Shown here piece by piece: positions 1 through 13,000 of a stretch of DNA of 64,000 nucleotides. Positions within the stretch are counted from its first letter, which is position 1, and every line of letters starts with the position of its first letter. The notes beneath the pieces are model-generated. The model did not search any database and was not told the origin of the DNA. It was given only the letters and a program-made list of their open reading frames with translations. Source of the DNA: Asterochloris sp. CNOR1 (taxonomy: Eukaryota; Chlorophyta; Trebouxiophyceae; Trebouxiales; Trebouxiaceae); contig OZ017756.1 of the NCBI GenBank assembly GCA_963969365.1, positions 1,116,001 to 1,180,000 on the forward strand, read 5' to 3'. Made by a program: the position numbers and the translations under genes.

Positions 1-1036
1 CCAGCATGCCCTGAGTCGTGTGGCAATGCCATATCGGCCAGTGAGGCAGAGTGCTGCGCTGCATTGGACATGAGGGCCATGCTGCAGCCTCAGAGAGGGA
101 GGATGCCTGCAAAGATATGCGCACAGTGAGCCTTGCACCTCCATCTGCTCAGGGCAGACATTGCATCACTATTCCCCAGGCCAAGCCCATGTCTTGTCTT
201 TTGCCCCCGTCCCAGCACTGTGAAGCCCAACAGTGGTCCAATAGGCAGCGATTACACTCTAGAGGACGGGCTCTAGTACGGTGCCCATCATTGGCCTGCA
301 AGGGACAGGGGTCTGCTTGCCTGGGACGTCCCTGAGCAGGGTACCCTGAGCAATGTCAGTCTTCGACCCCACCACCCTGTTCTGCAGGAAGTCATGGAGG
401 GCACTGCAGTGAATGCTCCAGCATGAAGTACCAATCAGAGATGTTAGCGATGTGGCAAGGTATGCCTGCAATTCATTATAAGGCGGTGTCTGCAGAGATC
501 TGCAACCCATTCTTGCCTGTGCTGGCTGCAGGGCATATATCCTTGTAGCCCTGTGTGCCCAGGCAAAGGGCAGCGCGTTCACCTGCAGCGACGCTGCATT
601 GTTGTGCAGCAGTACAAGGAAGCCCTTGCTAAGCGCGTCCCTCGCATCAAGCTGCCAGACGTGAAGGAGCAGCCAGCTGACGAAAATGCTGACAGCATCA
701 AGGGGGGCACCAGACACTGTTCCTGTATCTCTCCTGTAAGCAGCACTTGTCATCCCTAATTGAGTTGCTGAGTTCAGTATTGCCTTGCATTTCATGATGG
801 TTTCCTTGTGTTTGACATGATGCTGCCATCCGCTGACATGGTGTGCAAGGACCACACAGGGGTTGATTTGGCCATTCAAACATTGACTAGGTTGCAAACA
901 ACGTGGCTGGCTACTAAACTGGAGGGTATCTCACTCAAACAACTCATGGGAGGGTGGGCATAGTCATGTAATCTTCATGTGAGACAGCCAGCAGTTCAGT
1001 AGTGCGGCAGCTGGCAAGCCCAAGCTGCAGGGAGGG
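1..1036. other. Left-edge region without a firm gene; possible 3'-terminal exon on + strand
   Basis: This stretch lies beyond the stop codon of the ARF-GEF, so its right end should hold that gene's 3' untranslated region. The only coding-like patch is on the + strand at about 583-757. It follows a CTGCAG acceptor-like site and reads a basic peptide containing YKEALAKRVPRIKLPDVKE before a stop at 757-759. It could be the last exon of a gene entering from the left, but I do not recognise the family and no upstream exon could be joined to it. The other open frames here are Cys/His-rich and look like chance readings of GC-rich DNA. Confidence 0.25.
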
Positions 1037-4000
1037 TCATGTTTGCTTGCAAGTGCCGCTAGCCTGCTGAGCTTGCTGCTGATCACTGTACTCATCTGGC
1101 TGAGCAGCCCCTTGAGGCTGCTGCTGAGCCCTCATTGCCTCCTGATGCGCAGTCAGCTGTGACTGCACATTGCCAGGGTGTGCCATGTCTGCCCCTGCAG
1201 ACTGGGCGCCTGCCCCGTCGCCACCAGTGAGTGGCTCCCTCTCCTCAGGGGTGGCTGGCCCGGAGCTGCCCGTTTGACTGCCTGGCAACGAGGGCTGCAT
1301 GGAGGGGCCTGACTGCGCTAGCCTGCAGCCCAGTTCAGTTGTAACATTGTTGAATGTTTTGGTGGCCCTTTGATTGGCATGGCCTGCCAACATGGTTTGC
1401 TGCATGTCATGTTGATGAGCAGCCACAGCAGAAACATATTCTGTTCTGACTGGTGTGCCCAGGTATCCTGGTGTGCTTCCCGGGGCACTCACCGGCTGGG
1501 TGCATGGAGCAGCCCTGACTTCCCGCCAGCCACGTCTTGCAGCGGCTCTGACACCATGGCAGCCAGGCTCATGCTGCCGGGCGCAATAAGGGGCCCACCA
1601 GAGAGCGCATCCCTGTGGATCTTGGGGGACCCCAGTAGCTCTGGCTGCGGCCCCGCGGCAGGCTCTGTCAGGTAAAGCCTGAGGGGCTGGAGCTCCTGCA
1701 AGATGGAGGTGCAGCTGCATCCTGCTTGACTGGCATGCTGACGCGGTCAGAGCATACAGGCAGAGCCAAGAGACCCAGGGACCAGACAATCACCCCACAG
1801 AGCACTCTCAGCTTTTCAGTTCGCTGAACATGGCCCGCAACGTACCATAAATGCATACAGTGGATCATTGAGTCATTTGAAAGATCAGGCAATGCAGCTT
1901 GCACACCAGGCCCTCACCTCTGCTGGGCCTCGCTGGGGCTGCTCCGCCTGCGGGGGGCTCCTGCTGGACCAGTCATCAACAGAGGCCTGGCTCAGCTCGT
2001 CAAGGGCATGGGAGGGCACTTGATCCAGTCCAGCTGCAGGTGCAGTGCACAGGCCTCAGAACAAGTTTGCCAGCATGGTGTTAGCTCACAGCCTGCTCCT
2101 GGGGCAAACATCTGAAGGCAGACCTGCAGAGTCAAGGAGTACAGGGGGCCCGGCTGGCTGCAGCGCAGAACAAACCTGCCAGCACATGAGATGCAGTGCA
2201 CACCTGGTTGTTGCAGGATGGTGTCGTCATCTGTGCTAGGGATGCCGCTGACAATGGTGGCCAGTCCAGGCTGCACAGACTTCCCTGACCGCAGGTCGCT
2301 GGGTGACAGACCTGCACCAGGACAGCGCCAGACATAAGGACAAGGACTGAAAATCGCTTGAAACGCAATGCCATCACGGCATATGCTGGCAGCAACAAGC
2401 CAGGAACCACAGTTCGCAAAGACCGACACATGCACCTGTGGGTGGTGGGGCCTCCGGACCACCGGCCCGGCCCCCATGCGTCTGCAATGCTCGCTCAAAG
2501 GCCGCCTCCGCACTGGGTGGCAGTCCTGCAGGCACAGGCAACAGTGTGTCAACAACAGTCTGTGACTTTGCCGCTTGCTGTGAAGCTGCTTTGTGAGGCA
2601 AGGGCTAGAGGATGCAATCAGCCACACAGGAGTTGCGCGTCCCTGCATGCAGCAGCATGGGCAGACGAGGCCTCAACAAGTGACCTGTGAGCAGCAGTTA
2701 TACAATGCCATGCATTCAGATGCACAAAGCAGGGGTGTGCAAGATCGCCCACCTGCGGCGTAGCGTGCCTCCAGAGCGCTCAGCTTGTGGCTCGAGGGTT
2801 CCTTGGACATGTTGCTGGTCAGGCTGGCAGCGGTGCCCACCGGCGGAACCCCAATAGGGAGATGGGGGGGTCTGTCACTGCTGCTGGCCTCCATGCTCAT
2901 GATGGGGCCATCAGTCTCCCTGTTGATCACAGCAGCGACCTGAGCCTCTGCAGCCTCAGCTCCGCCGCTAGCAGGCTGCAGGCCTGCCTCTTGCTGCTGA
3001 TCTTCCAGGAACGTTGTGGGAGGGTTGTGTGCCTCGGGGTGCACCTCAGGCAGGCGCAGGTGGCCCTCCTTTGACTCCTCTGCCTGCTGCAGTCCCCGCA
3101 ACCCATCAGCAGCAGCAGACGCTTGGGGCGCCTGCTGCTGCTGCATGGAATGAGGCTGCTCGCCATGTGCATCAGAAGCGGTATCCTGGGTTAGACTTGG
3201 CAACTGCTGCTGCTGGCTCTCTGGGGTTGACAGGCTGCCTGCTGCCTCTGGGAACGAGGGCTCAAGTGCAGGCTGCTGCTGGGCGGTGGGCGAGACTGCT
3301 GACACTGCATACAGGGAACAGGGCGCTTTAAGGTGCATCGACTCAACAATGGCAGGCAGAATCCAATTGCTGCAGGCAGGTTGGCACATGCACAGCAAGG
3401 TCCTATTGCTGTTCTAGGAGGTGCTTGGCCCCACCAATGTCCCCCCGGGGTGAGGCGGGTGCAGGCATGGCTGGGGTGACCTGCACCCCGCTGCTGGCCA
3501 GCAGCTGAGGCGTCAAGCCCGAGCTGATGCCGCGCGCCTTGTGCCAGGTCAGGTCCCACAGGTTGCGCCCTTCTGCATCCTGCACGGCAGGCAAGGTGTG
3601 AGGACCACCACTGGGGCATGGGCCGGCGACATGGCTGCATGCAGGCCTCTGCAAGTCAAGGCTTCAGTGGGAGTGTGTGGGAGGACATTGCACATGGCTC
3701 TAGGATGATTTGCAGTGCTGTCAGTCTGCTAGGACTTTCAGAGAGATCATGTCACATCAAGACGTGGCTCCAAACACGGCTTCAGGTAATGATGCCGTCC
3801 TGCCTGGCACAGGACCTGGAGGCAGTCCCAGCCAGCCAGGGCAGGGTGAGCCAGCTGTGGATCAAGAGCAGCAGACTCGCCCACCTTCCAGTCCGGCTTG
3901 AGGACTCCCCGCGCCCCCATGACTAGCAGCATATTCTTGAGGGCCTCTGGAACAGCCTCCCCTAGATCTTCACTATGGTTCTTGGTGCAGTCCTGCACAG

Positions 4001-7000
4001 CATGCATGTCATGGCGTGTCTGAGCTTCGTCTGGCGCTCCATGATCTATGTGATTCTGTTGTCTTTGAGCAGCTTGAAGCCCATCTGGACCCAGTTGGGG
4101 CCATGCTGCAGCATGCTGGGGCCGCACGCTCCATGCCGCACCAAGCAGTGCATTCACCACTCACAGGCAGCAGGTAGCGCTGCAGCCTGGCAGCATGCAC
4201 TGGGCTTTGCCACGCATGAGCTCCTGAAAGGCACGGGACGCTGCAGGCATGCCTGCTCTGTGTGGCCCCACCTGCAAGACCTGCAGCATGCGCGCCCACA
4301 TCTCGGCAAAGTCAGGCTCCGCGACCACCAGCTCCAGATACTGCAGCAGGCTCTTTGTCATCATGTTGACTGCCATGCGCAGAGTTTTATCCACGCCTGC
4401 ACATGCAAGGCACCAGTGCATCTCAGTAGTGCTGCTCACAGATGTAAGAGACTGCAGTAAGGCCCTGGAGAACCCAGGCTGCACCTGCATAGCAAGCGCC
4501 TGGCAGGCACTCTGGCGAGCGGCAGCTGCTGCAGCATGGCACTGCAGCATCTGTGTCTGGCTTCAAGGTTCCTCAACACACCAGGTACAAGCAGAGGCAG
4601 TGACATCCCGGGGCAGCCCGTCACTCCGAAATCACACAGCGAGTCATTTGCAAACCAGCTTGCGCGCCAGCCAAGATTGCCAACAGATGGCTGGCTCTTC
4701 CAGGCACAAGCACAGGAACCACAGCTGTGGGCAGTGTCCTCATACCTGCATGGTCCCGGCTGCGCGTGTTGACCAGCCGCGCAAGGTCCGCCATCAGGGG
4801 CAGCAGCAGCTCCCCCAGCATCTGCACCACCAGGCCGCCCCACAGCGCGAGGCCCTCACTGGCCAGCACAGACCTGCGGGGGTGAGGAAAAGTGGGAGCA
4901 GGTATCACTGGTGCAAGGTGACACCTGTCTGCATCCGCTCAGACAAGAGGCCTCAGAGCAGGGCACTTGGGACTACCCCTTGCTGCCAGTGATGGTGCTC
5001 TGTGACCTGGATGCCTGCAGAGTCTTGAGCAGCACAGAGGCAGTCCCCTTGTGACCAGCACAGTTCTGCAGCATGCCAGGCAACTGCCTGATGCAGTGTA
5101 TAGTGGCACACACGCTCTTTGAGGACCAGCAGAGTGTATGGTGGCACGCATGCTCTTTGACCACCACCAGAAGCAGAGGCTCCACAGTCCCCTCTCACTG
5201 GTGCAGGATGACAAGAGCGTGGTTGCGCAGGTGCTCGTTGCTCTCCAGGGAGACACGAGCCAGGGCTTGCAGCACGCTCAGCCACAGATCAGATACCATC
5301 ACCTGCACTGAGGTAGTGCTTGAGTGATCGCGAGGTACAAGAGGGACGGTGCTGCAGAATGGTGCATGGGGACAGTCTGCCAAGCACAGGCTGTCTGCAC
5401 AGTGCCGGGCTCAATCTTGCTGTCTATACGGCACACCTGCGGCTTCTGGTCAGGCCCTGCGAAGCTAGGGATGCCACCTGCTGCGTCAGGGCTCTTGGGG
5501 CTCCGCCGTACTGCATCTGCAATCAAGCAAAGTAGTCAAGGGCTCTCAGCTTGCTGAAGCAGTTCTAAACAGGGAGACGACTTGAGCGCCAACAGCTGAC
5601 CAGATGCCTCCCGTGGAGGCAGATGCTCACCTGTGGGCAGCCTCCCTGCAGAGTCTGGCGGCCCCAGCAGAGTCCTGCGCTGGGCTGCTGCTGCCTCACC
5701 CTTGAGGTCCTGCTGCCGTCCCCAGTGCACCAGCCAGTGGAACATGGCGTCCACCAGGTTCAGGCTGTCAATGGATCTTTCGGGGAAGGGCTCCTGCACA
5801 CGGGCGACAGCAACAGTTTGCTCACTGCCAGTGCTTGTGGTGAGGGAGTGGTCTGGCATGAGATCGGCTGCTCCAGTGGCTGGCATCCCAGCTGCAATGC
5901 AGCTCCTACAGCTCAACTCCTCACCATTCAAGCAGAAGTACTGGATGTGCATGGTGCATCTGCACCTGGTGCTACCCACCAAGCTTACCTTTGTGATGTC
6001 CACCCAAAGCGCATGCACAGCTCGAGTGTGATCTTTGCTGCCCACCTTTGCATGCCGGTCCACAAAGGTCAGCGCTGTCTCCAGGCAGGGGGCGAAGCTG
6101 GCTGGAGACAGCAGGCCCTTCTCACGCGTGACCACCCGCAGCGCCTCAAAGGAGGTGGCGGCAGTCCCCGGGTGCAGGGACGTCATGGTGATCAGCGCAC
6201 ACACCGTGCGCCAGCCTCGCACACTGCGAATGTGGCCCGCAGAGTTGCGCACCAGCTTGAGCAGCTGCAGGCAGACACAAACCTTTTCCCAAATGTGGCC
6301 GCTAAAACCTGTGTCGTCCTGCCTTGGACCGCTGCAGGCGACAGGGTACTGTCTGCTGGCAACATGTGGTTTGAAGTCACATGTGAGTTGGTGCACTTGG
6401 TTCTGCTTCAGGCGGGCAATTTACAGCAGCTGCACAACGGGAGACTTAACACATGCAGGGCGACAGTGCAAGCAGTCCTTGGTCGCCGTGACAGGCACCA
6501 GCAGTAGGAGTGATTCACCTCAGCAGCAATCTGCTGAGCCAGCTCCCAGGCCACATTGCTGTTCAGCCGCAGCACCAGCTGCATGCTTTTCAGCAGAGGC
6601 TCTGCCACATCATACTTGTACGGCAGCAAGCGGGTGCAGACCCGCAGCAGGCCAAGAGCAGCCTGCAGCATAGGCAGCAGAAGTAGAGGCAGCTCTCCAG
6701 CAGTTCTGGCAGGCGCCCGCAAGCTGCAGCCGCCTCGCAGCTGAGTGCCACAGCGCAGCCATGATACATTCGTCCAGCTTGCAGCTGCAAGCTGTGCGTG
6801 GCAAGCTGGTTCAGAAAACATCCTGAGTTGGGGTCTCACCCTGGACACTAGCGGGTTGGCTGTCTTGGCAGCATCTGGAGACATGACGGCTGCCAAGTAC
6901 TCATGCACCAGGGGCCAGATGAGCACGATCCGGTCGCGATTGCGCAACGCAATGGCAATCAGCAGCTCCAGGCAGACCTGCAGCGCATTGCAGCAGGTGT

Positions 7001-10000
7001 GCATCCTTACAAGACACTTTTAGAACTTATGATGGCTGCAGCTTGAGCTTCAGCAATCAAACCATCACTGCTCCAGGCATTTACAGCATGAACCACGAGT
7101 TGCCACAGAGCAGTCGGCCACCTGTGTTTCCAAGTCACAGCGCTGCCTGCATGGCCTTGTGTAGCATCAACTCAGCCATAGCAGAGACCGCGTTGCAAAC
7201 TTTCAGGATCCTCACAGGCAGCTGAAAGCTGATCGTACTGACCAAGAGGGGGCAAAAGACACTCCAAAGCACTGCGTCTTGATCTGAAGCCCTGCAGCAC
7301 TGTCTGGGTGCCCCTGGCGGCCACAGCTCACCTCGGCCACATCTGAGTCCTCCCCAGTGGCAGCAATGCGCATCACTGGGCCTGAGACCCACATGATGGC
7401 CTTCACCAGTTCATGCAGGCTCTCTGCCTTGAGGAACTTGGTGTCAGCAAAGATCTCATCGATGCGGCAGGCTTCGATGCACTCCACAGTGGATTGTGTG
7501 GCCCGCAGCTCCCTCTGGCTGGCCTCCTGGTTGCCCTGGTCCGCACCCTCCAGAGAAATAAGGCTGCAGGGAGGCAGAGGAGCCACGTCAGATCTTTTGT
7601 ACACAGGCTCAACTTCACCTGTGCTTGTGGAGGGCATTGAGCCTCATGAGGTGAGCTCCAGCCACTTTGCCACAGCATGGCAGCTGAGCCGCCGGAGCTG
7701 AGAGGATGTGAGTGCGCCACCTGGACTGCTGTCGTGGCCGCCTCTACACACCAGCAGATTGCGTGGACACCGTGTCTGGGACTGCACCTGCTGAGCGCCC
7801 GTGAGAGAATGCTGGAGGCGCTGCCGCTGCGCATGCGGCTTGTCGCACGCGGCAGGGTACGACGGGCCACTTCGGGGTTGTCGCTCTCCAGCAGCAGCAC
7901 CGAGTCGGGGAGCAGGTTGAGCTTGTGCATGCGGATGACACAGTCCATGAAGTTGCGCCACCCGCTGCGCAGGCTGTCCCCATACCTGCAGAGGCAGGGA
8001 GCTGGCCGTCAGCCTCTGTGCGGCCCAGCAGGTGGGTGCCAGCAGGAGCATTGAAGACTGTCAAGTGGAGGGCAGTGCGTCTGTGCGCTGCAGCAGCTTG
8101 GCGGCAGCAGGGGCAATGCTGACAGCCAGGCAGTGGTCACAGCCTGATGTTCCAGAAGCATGGGCCATTTTCAGCCATGGCTTGCAGGCAGTGGCACATA
8201 TCAGCCGCAGCAGCAATGCATGCCTGTGACGGAGGCTGACAATCCAGACATGGCCCGGGGGAGGAGCCAGGGGCTGCATGCAAGACCCCCCCGCTGACCC
8301 TTCAGTCCCAGGGGCAGCAGAGCGTGCCCCACCTGTTGGCCAGCATGAAGACAGCCTCAGTGGCCATCCGGGCCTTTTCATTCTCCCCAAAGGTCACAGC
8401 CGGCTTCAGGGCGGCAGGGTTCAGCACGGCCGTGAACTTGCTGAGGGAGACCAGCATGCTGTCCATGACCTGCAGCCGGTAGGATTCCTGCCATTGCAGG
8501 CAGGGGACACATGCATTGGCGTCGGAAGGGAGAGGAGTGAAGGGAGTATGCATGCACACGGGGCATGGCTTGCAACGTCCAGCAGGTCTGGACGCTGGGA
8601 AGCAGCCAGAGAGCAGCAGCCACCCACTCAACACTGGTGCGCCTCTCTAGCACAGTGCCTGCTATCAGTGCAAGTGGGCTTGGGTCATGGTACTTGCAGG
8701 CAGGGCCCGCCTGCAGCACACTGGACTGGCCAAGCAGCCTGATGCAGGCGGTGGTCTGACAGGGTGCTGTGACGGCAGGGGTACAAGGCCTGTCTGGACA
8801 GTGTCAAGCTCTTGGAGGCAGCTGCACCATCTGTACCGGGCAGGCAGCTCTTCCCACAGGGTGGCATACAGGTTCTCCCACACAGTCTCAAGTCCGCTGG
8901 GTGCTGACCTCATCCACATGGTGGTAGGCTGCCATCTTGGCTGCCAGCTTCAGCCCCTCCAGGCACTGCTGAACAATGCCCTGGTCCTCTGCATGGTCCA
9001 GCACCACCGACACTGCCGCAATGGTTGGCCCCCAGATGAGGGCAAACATGTCGCGGTCCAGGCTGGAGGTGCCTGTGGGCAGCAGCACAGCGGTTATTTG
9101 CTGGACAACCAGGCAGCCACTGGATCCCTGCCTGGCTGCAAGGGCAGTGGCATGGGACAGGCTCACATACCCAGCCAGTGCCCTTGACGACTGAGTCTTG
9201 GCAGCAGAACCTTCCCTCAAATGTCAGGCACCTCTACTTGCTGCCTCGAGCCCATCCCCGTGTGACAACACAGCAGGCCACCTGGTGGCGCAACCACAGC
9301 CATCTGTCCGCGTGTCTTGCTGGCCTGCTGCTGCAGCTCCAGCCACAGCATGCTCCCTATGCCGCTATCGCTGTCGCTGGCATCAGTAGTGATTCGGATC
9401 TCATTGCGATTGATGCTGACAAAGAGGTCGCGCAAGAAGTCCTGGGGCAGGTCCTGGCCATTATTGATGCCGCGGTTGTTTCGCACAAATTCATCGCTCG
9501 TCATCTTTTTCTTGACCTGCAGCGGGCAGGGGGTGCACACCACTATGGCTGACAGTGCTGCAGGGGGGGTTCATCGTGGCTGCTGGTGTGCACATCTTGG
9601 GGGCTGTGCAGGCTCAGTGGCAAGTCCTGGCATAGCAGGGCTGCAAAGCAGCACTGTAATGCAGCGTCTCAGCCAGGTGCTCATGGTGAGCAGAGACGCC
9701 CCTGACGGGTGGCCAGCAGGCAGTTTTTGCCCATCATAATACCAAGGGAAGCTCAGGAAGGAAGCCACTACTAGCAGCCCAGGATGAACATATGTCACCA
9801 CAGCGCAGGCCAGCAGGAGCCTTGGAGGTGCCACCGACCTGGTTGTTGTGCTGGTCGGTGTTGAGCATGATGGTGGAGTAGGCCAAAATGTAGACTGCGT
9901 CCGGGTTCTTGAACAGCTCGGGGCACTGGGAGTGGTAGCGTTGCCCAAAGCTCTCCATGACACGATTGATCTTCTGAGACTCCCCGGGCAGGCGGAAGGA

Positions 10001-13000
10001 CTCCAGGTACATCCGCAGGGCTGCGTCAAAGCTGAGGGCTGCAGGAGATGGGATGGCAGGCTGGTGCAGGCCATGTGAAGGCAATGAGCTGGTGCAGTTG
10101 TCTATAGGCAGCAAGGTTGCTGGGCAGCATGGCCTGCCCCAGCATGCCATGGCTGGTGCAGGCTGTGCGTAGCACAAAGACAGCCTCTGCCCTACAGCAG
10201 GGCTGCTGGGCAAGTCCAGCATTTGCATCTTACAAGGCGTGCCCTTGGAGTCAAGCAGAAAGCTTCCCCTCTGGCAGCTGACTCAGAATGCACGGACAGT
10301 GGCAACAGCTCAAGCCAGCTCTGCGCCCCACCTGCAAAGTCAAAGGTCTGGGTGAACTCGTCCAGGACCTCAAGAAAGAAGTCGTCATTGTCCCCCAGAA
10401 GATCCCCAATGGTCTGCTTGCTCAGCCCAGGACAATTTCGCATGAAGCGAGCCACGCCGACCGCGTCGAGCTTCTCTGGCAGCAGCTTCAGAGTCTGCAG
10501 CAGCAGGCGAGTGGTCATCCAACCTGTGTGGCAGATGCAGCTGAACTCCCTGGCCTGGCTGGTGCACCGACTGCATGACAAACTGCCTGCCCTGGCCAAC
10601 ACATACAGCCTGACAGGCGTCTGACTTATGTGGGCATGAGTGAGCAACCAGTGCAGCCATCTTGAGCTTTGTCTGTGAGCTGACTCAACCACCACCTGGA
10701 GAAACTGGAACCCCTTTTTGTAGTCGCGATTGAAGTGGTCTGCTGCGACTGCAAGCTTGTTCTTGACATGCTTCTCCAGGCGTGCAGTCTCAGCCAGCGC
10801 CACAAACCCTGCAGACGACATCCTGGTGCTGCTGAGAACCATGGATATGTGTAGGCCGGGAAGGCCACAGAAAGCTAGGTCTGATTGCATGCTCATTCTT
10901 TGCAGCAGCGCTGCTTGTGCCAGCAAACTGGTTACAGCAGCACAAGCAGGCCAAGACTCCTGATTCATGTCAGGCACATGGTGCATGCTGCCAACTGGAC
11001 ACGCATTGCAGCTCAGGCCCAACAAGCAGGTGAATCTGGCCTCTGTAAACATCTGATGCAGGCTGAAGGGCTTACTTGCATCCTGAGCTTTGTCTGCGCT
11101 GCTGTCATGCCCCATGCTGGGCCTGTGCTTCAGCAGGGGCGGCAGCGTCCCCTCACAGAGCGCACTCCAGATGGCCTGTATCTGGGAGGGGTTCTCACAC
11201 TCGGCATCTGCATCTGTTGCGTGCGCGGGGGGCCCTGCTGCCCTGCATGGGGTGTGCACAACGATGCGCAGTGTGAGGCAGGCAGACAGCGACTTGTCAA
11301 GAGGATGCCTACAGCACCTCTCATGCCTGGAAACCCCACAGCAGCGCCCTGTGCCGCAGGGCCAACAGTCCAAGCACCAGTGGGTCACCTCCTCAAACAG
11401 CTGTGCTCGTCAGACTCGGCTCACCCCTTGGCCAAGCTGGACAGAATGGAGAACAGGCCGTGCAGGGACAGAAGGTGCACTGAGCTGAGGGGGCCATTCA
11501 CAGGGAAGGCGGTCTTCGACAGCAGGGCACAGATGGACTCAAATAGGTTGCCGCGCTCAATGCGGCAGTCGAGGTTGAGGTAGATGTCCCGCACAAAGCC
11601 TTCCTGATTGCAGAAGTCCAGGAGGCCCTGCAGAGAGCAGCATGGGCTGCCTTGAGAGCGCTGCTTGTGCCCTGAAGCTGGCAATGTTCAGCAATTGCTT
11701 GACATCGCCTGCCCAGAGGATTGAGAAGCACCCGCAGGGCCACAACAGCAGCTGACTGGCCCCCAAGTATCGCTGCCCAGAGCATGCTGCAGTTCACCTC
11801 CAGGGCAGCTTCCTGCTGGTCCACCACTGCTGTGCCCTTGCCCTCAGCCAGGCGCAGGAGCACCAGCGTGATGAAAGCCTCCAGCTGCAGCAGCATGTGC
11901 TTGCCCAGGTACACATACAGCAGCAGGGCAACCTGGCACACGCGTGACAGGCTGGCCAGATTGTGGCCCCGCGCTGCCTGTATCAGGGCTGGCAGCAGGT
12001 CCTCCCTCAGCACCGCCATCAGCATGTCGTGCCGCTCAAAGGCTGCAGTGGCAGAGAGGGTAGGTGTCCGGTGTGACGGGGCAGGCACATCAAGCAACTC
12101 TGCTGCAGAGACGACTGCTGGAATGGTCCAGCAGATATGTGCCAGCCAGAGCCAGCATGCTTGTGATTGTCTGCAGCTTCAGCGGGAGGCTGCTGCTGCT
12201 GTACAGCTGGCTGGTGCATGGTGCAGGGGCTGCATCTGCAGGCCTGGCTGCATGGTGAGCAAGAGTACTGTGCTGAGCAAGAGCACGGTGCTGAGCACCG
12301 ACCTGACTTGGCCGCGCTGAGCGCGGCTGTCATCAGCTCAAGGCCAAACACATCCAGGTCGTCGTGCACGCCGCCTGCCTGGCTAGCAATCAGGCTGATC
12401 ACAAAGCCAAGGACCTCAGCAATGCATTCCAGCGCATTGCCCACGTCTTGCGGCCCTGCAGCAAGGCACCACAAAATAAATGCAAGAGCCATGAGTTTGG
12501 GCAGCCGCTGCTGCATTCCTCTGTTGCCCAGAGGCACGGCGTGGGGATTGGTGCCGAATAGGAAGAGGTCTTGCCAAGCCCTTGCGCATGTGCAAGGGAG
12601 ACAGGGCGGCCATGCGTGTACGCACATGTGCACTGGCACGTGCAGCATACCTGCCCTCTTGCTGGAAATGGGCGCTGGAGGTATAAATCCCAGCTTTGCT
12701 CCATCCCCGCTGCTGCCTGCCAGATCTGTTATTGGATCCACACTTTCATTGCTGAAGTGCAGCTGTTCCACAGGTGGGCCGCCAGTCTTCTGGGCTCTGC
12801 CGCCCTTTGGACTGTGTATCTGGGCAGAATGGGCATCCTGCTGATGGCCAGCGGCTGCCTGAGGGGCGGCCGCTGGTCCCGCAGCAGTGCCAGTGAGGGT
12901 TGTCCCTGCCTGCTGCCACCCATGGTTGCCATTCTCCTGAGGCCCTGTGTGGATTTGAAATGCAGAATTAGTTCAACGGGCTGTCAGCCCGACATACCAC

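Noticed and set aside
5000-5200. Tandem repeat coding for [10 protein letters not shown]-like units
   Set aside because: It is a short duplication within an intron-like stretch of the ARF-GEF (two units of about 50 bp, imperfect) and does not continue a conserved frame.
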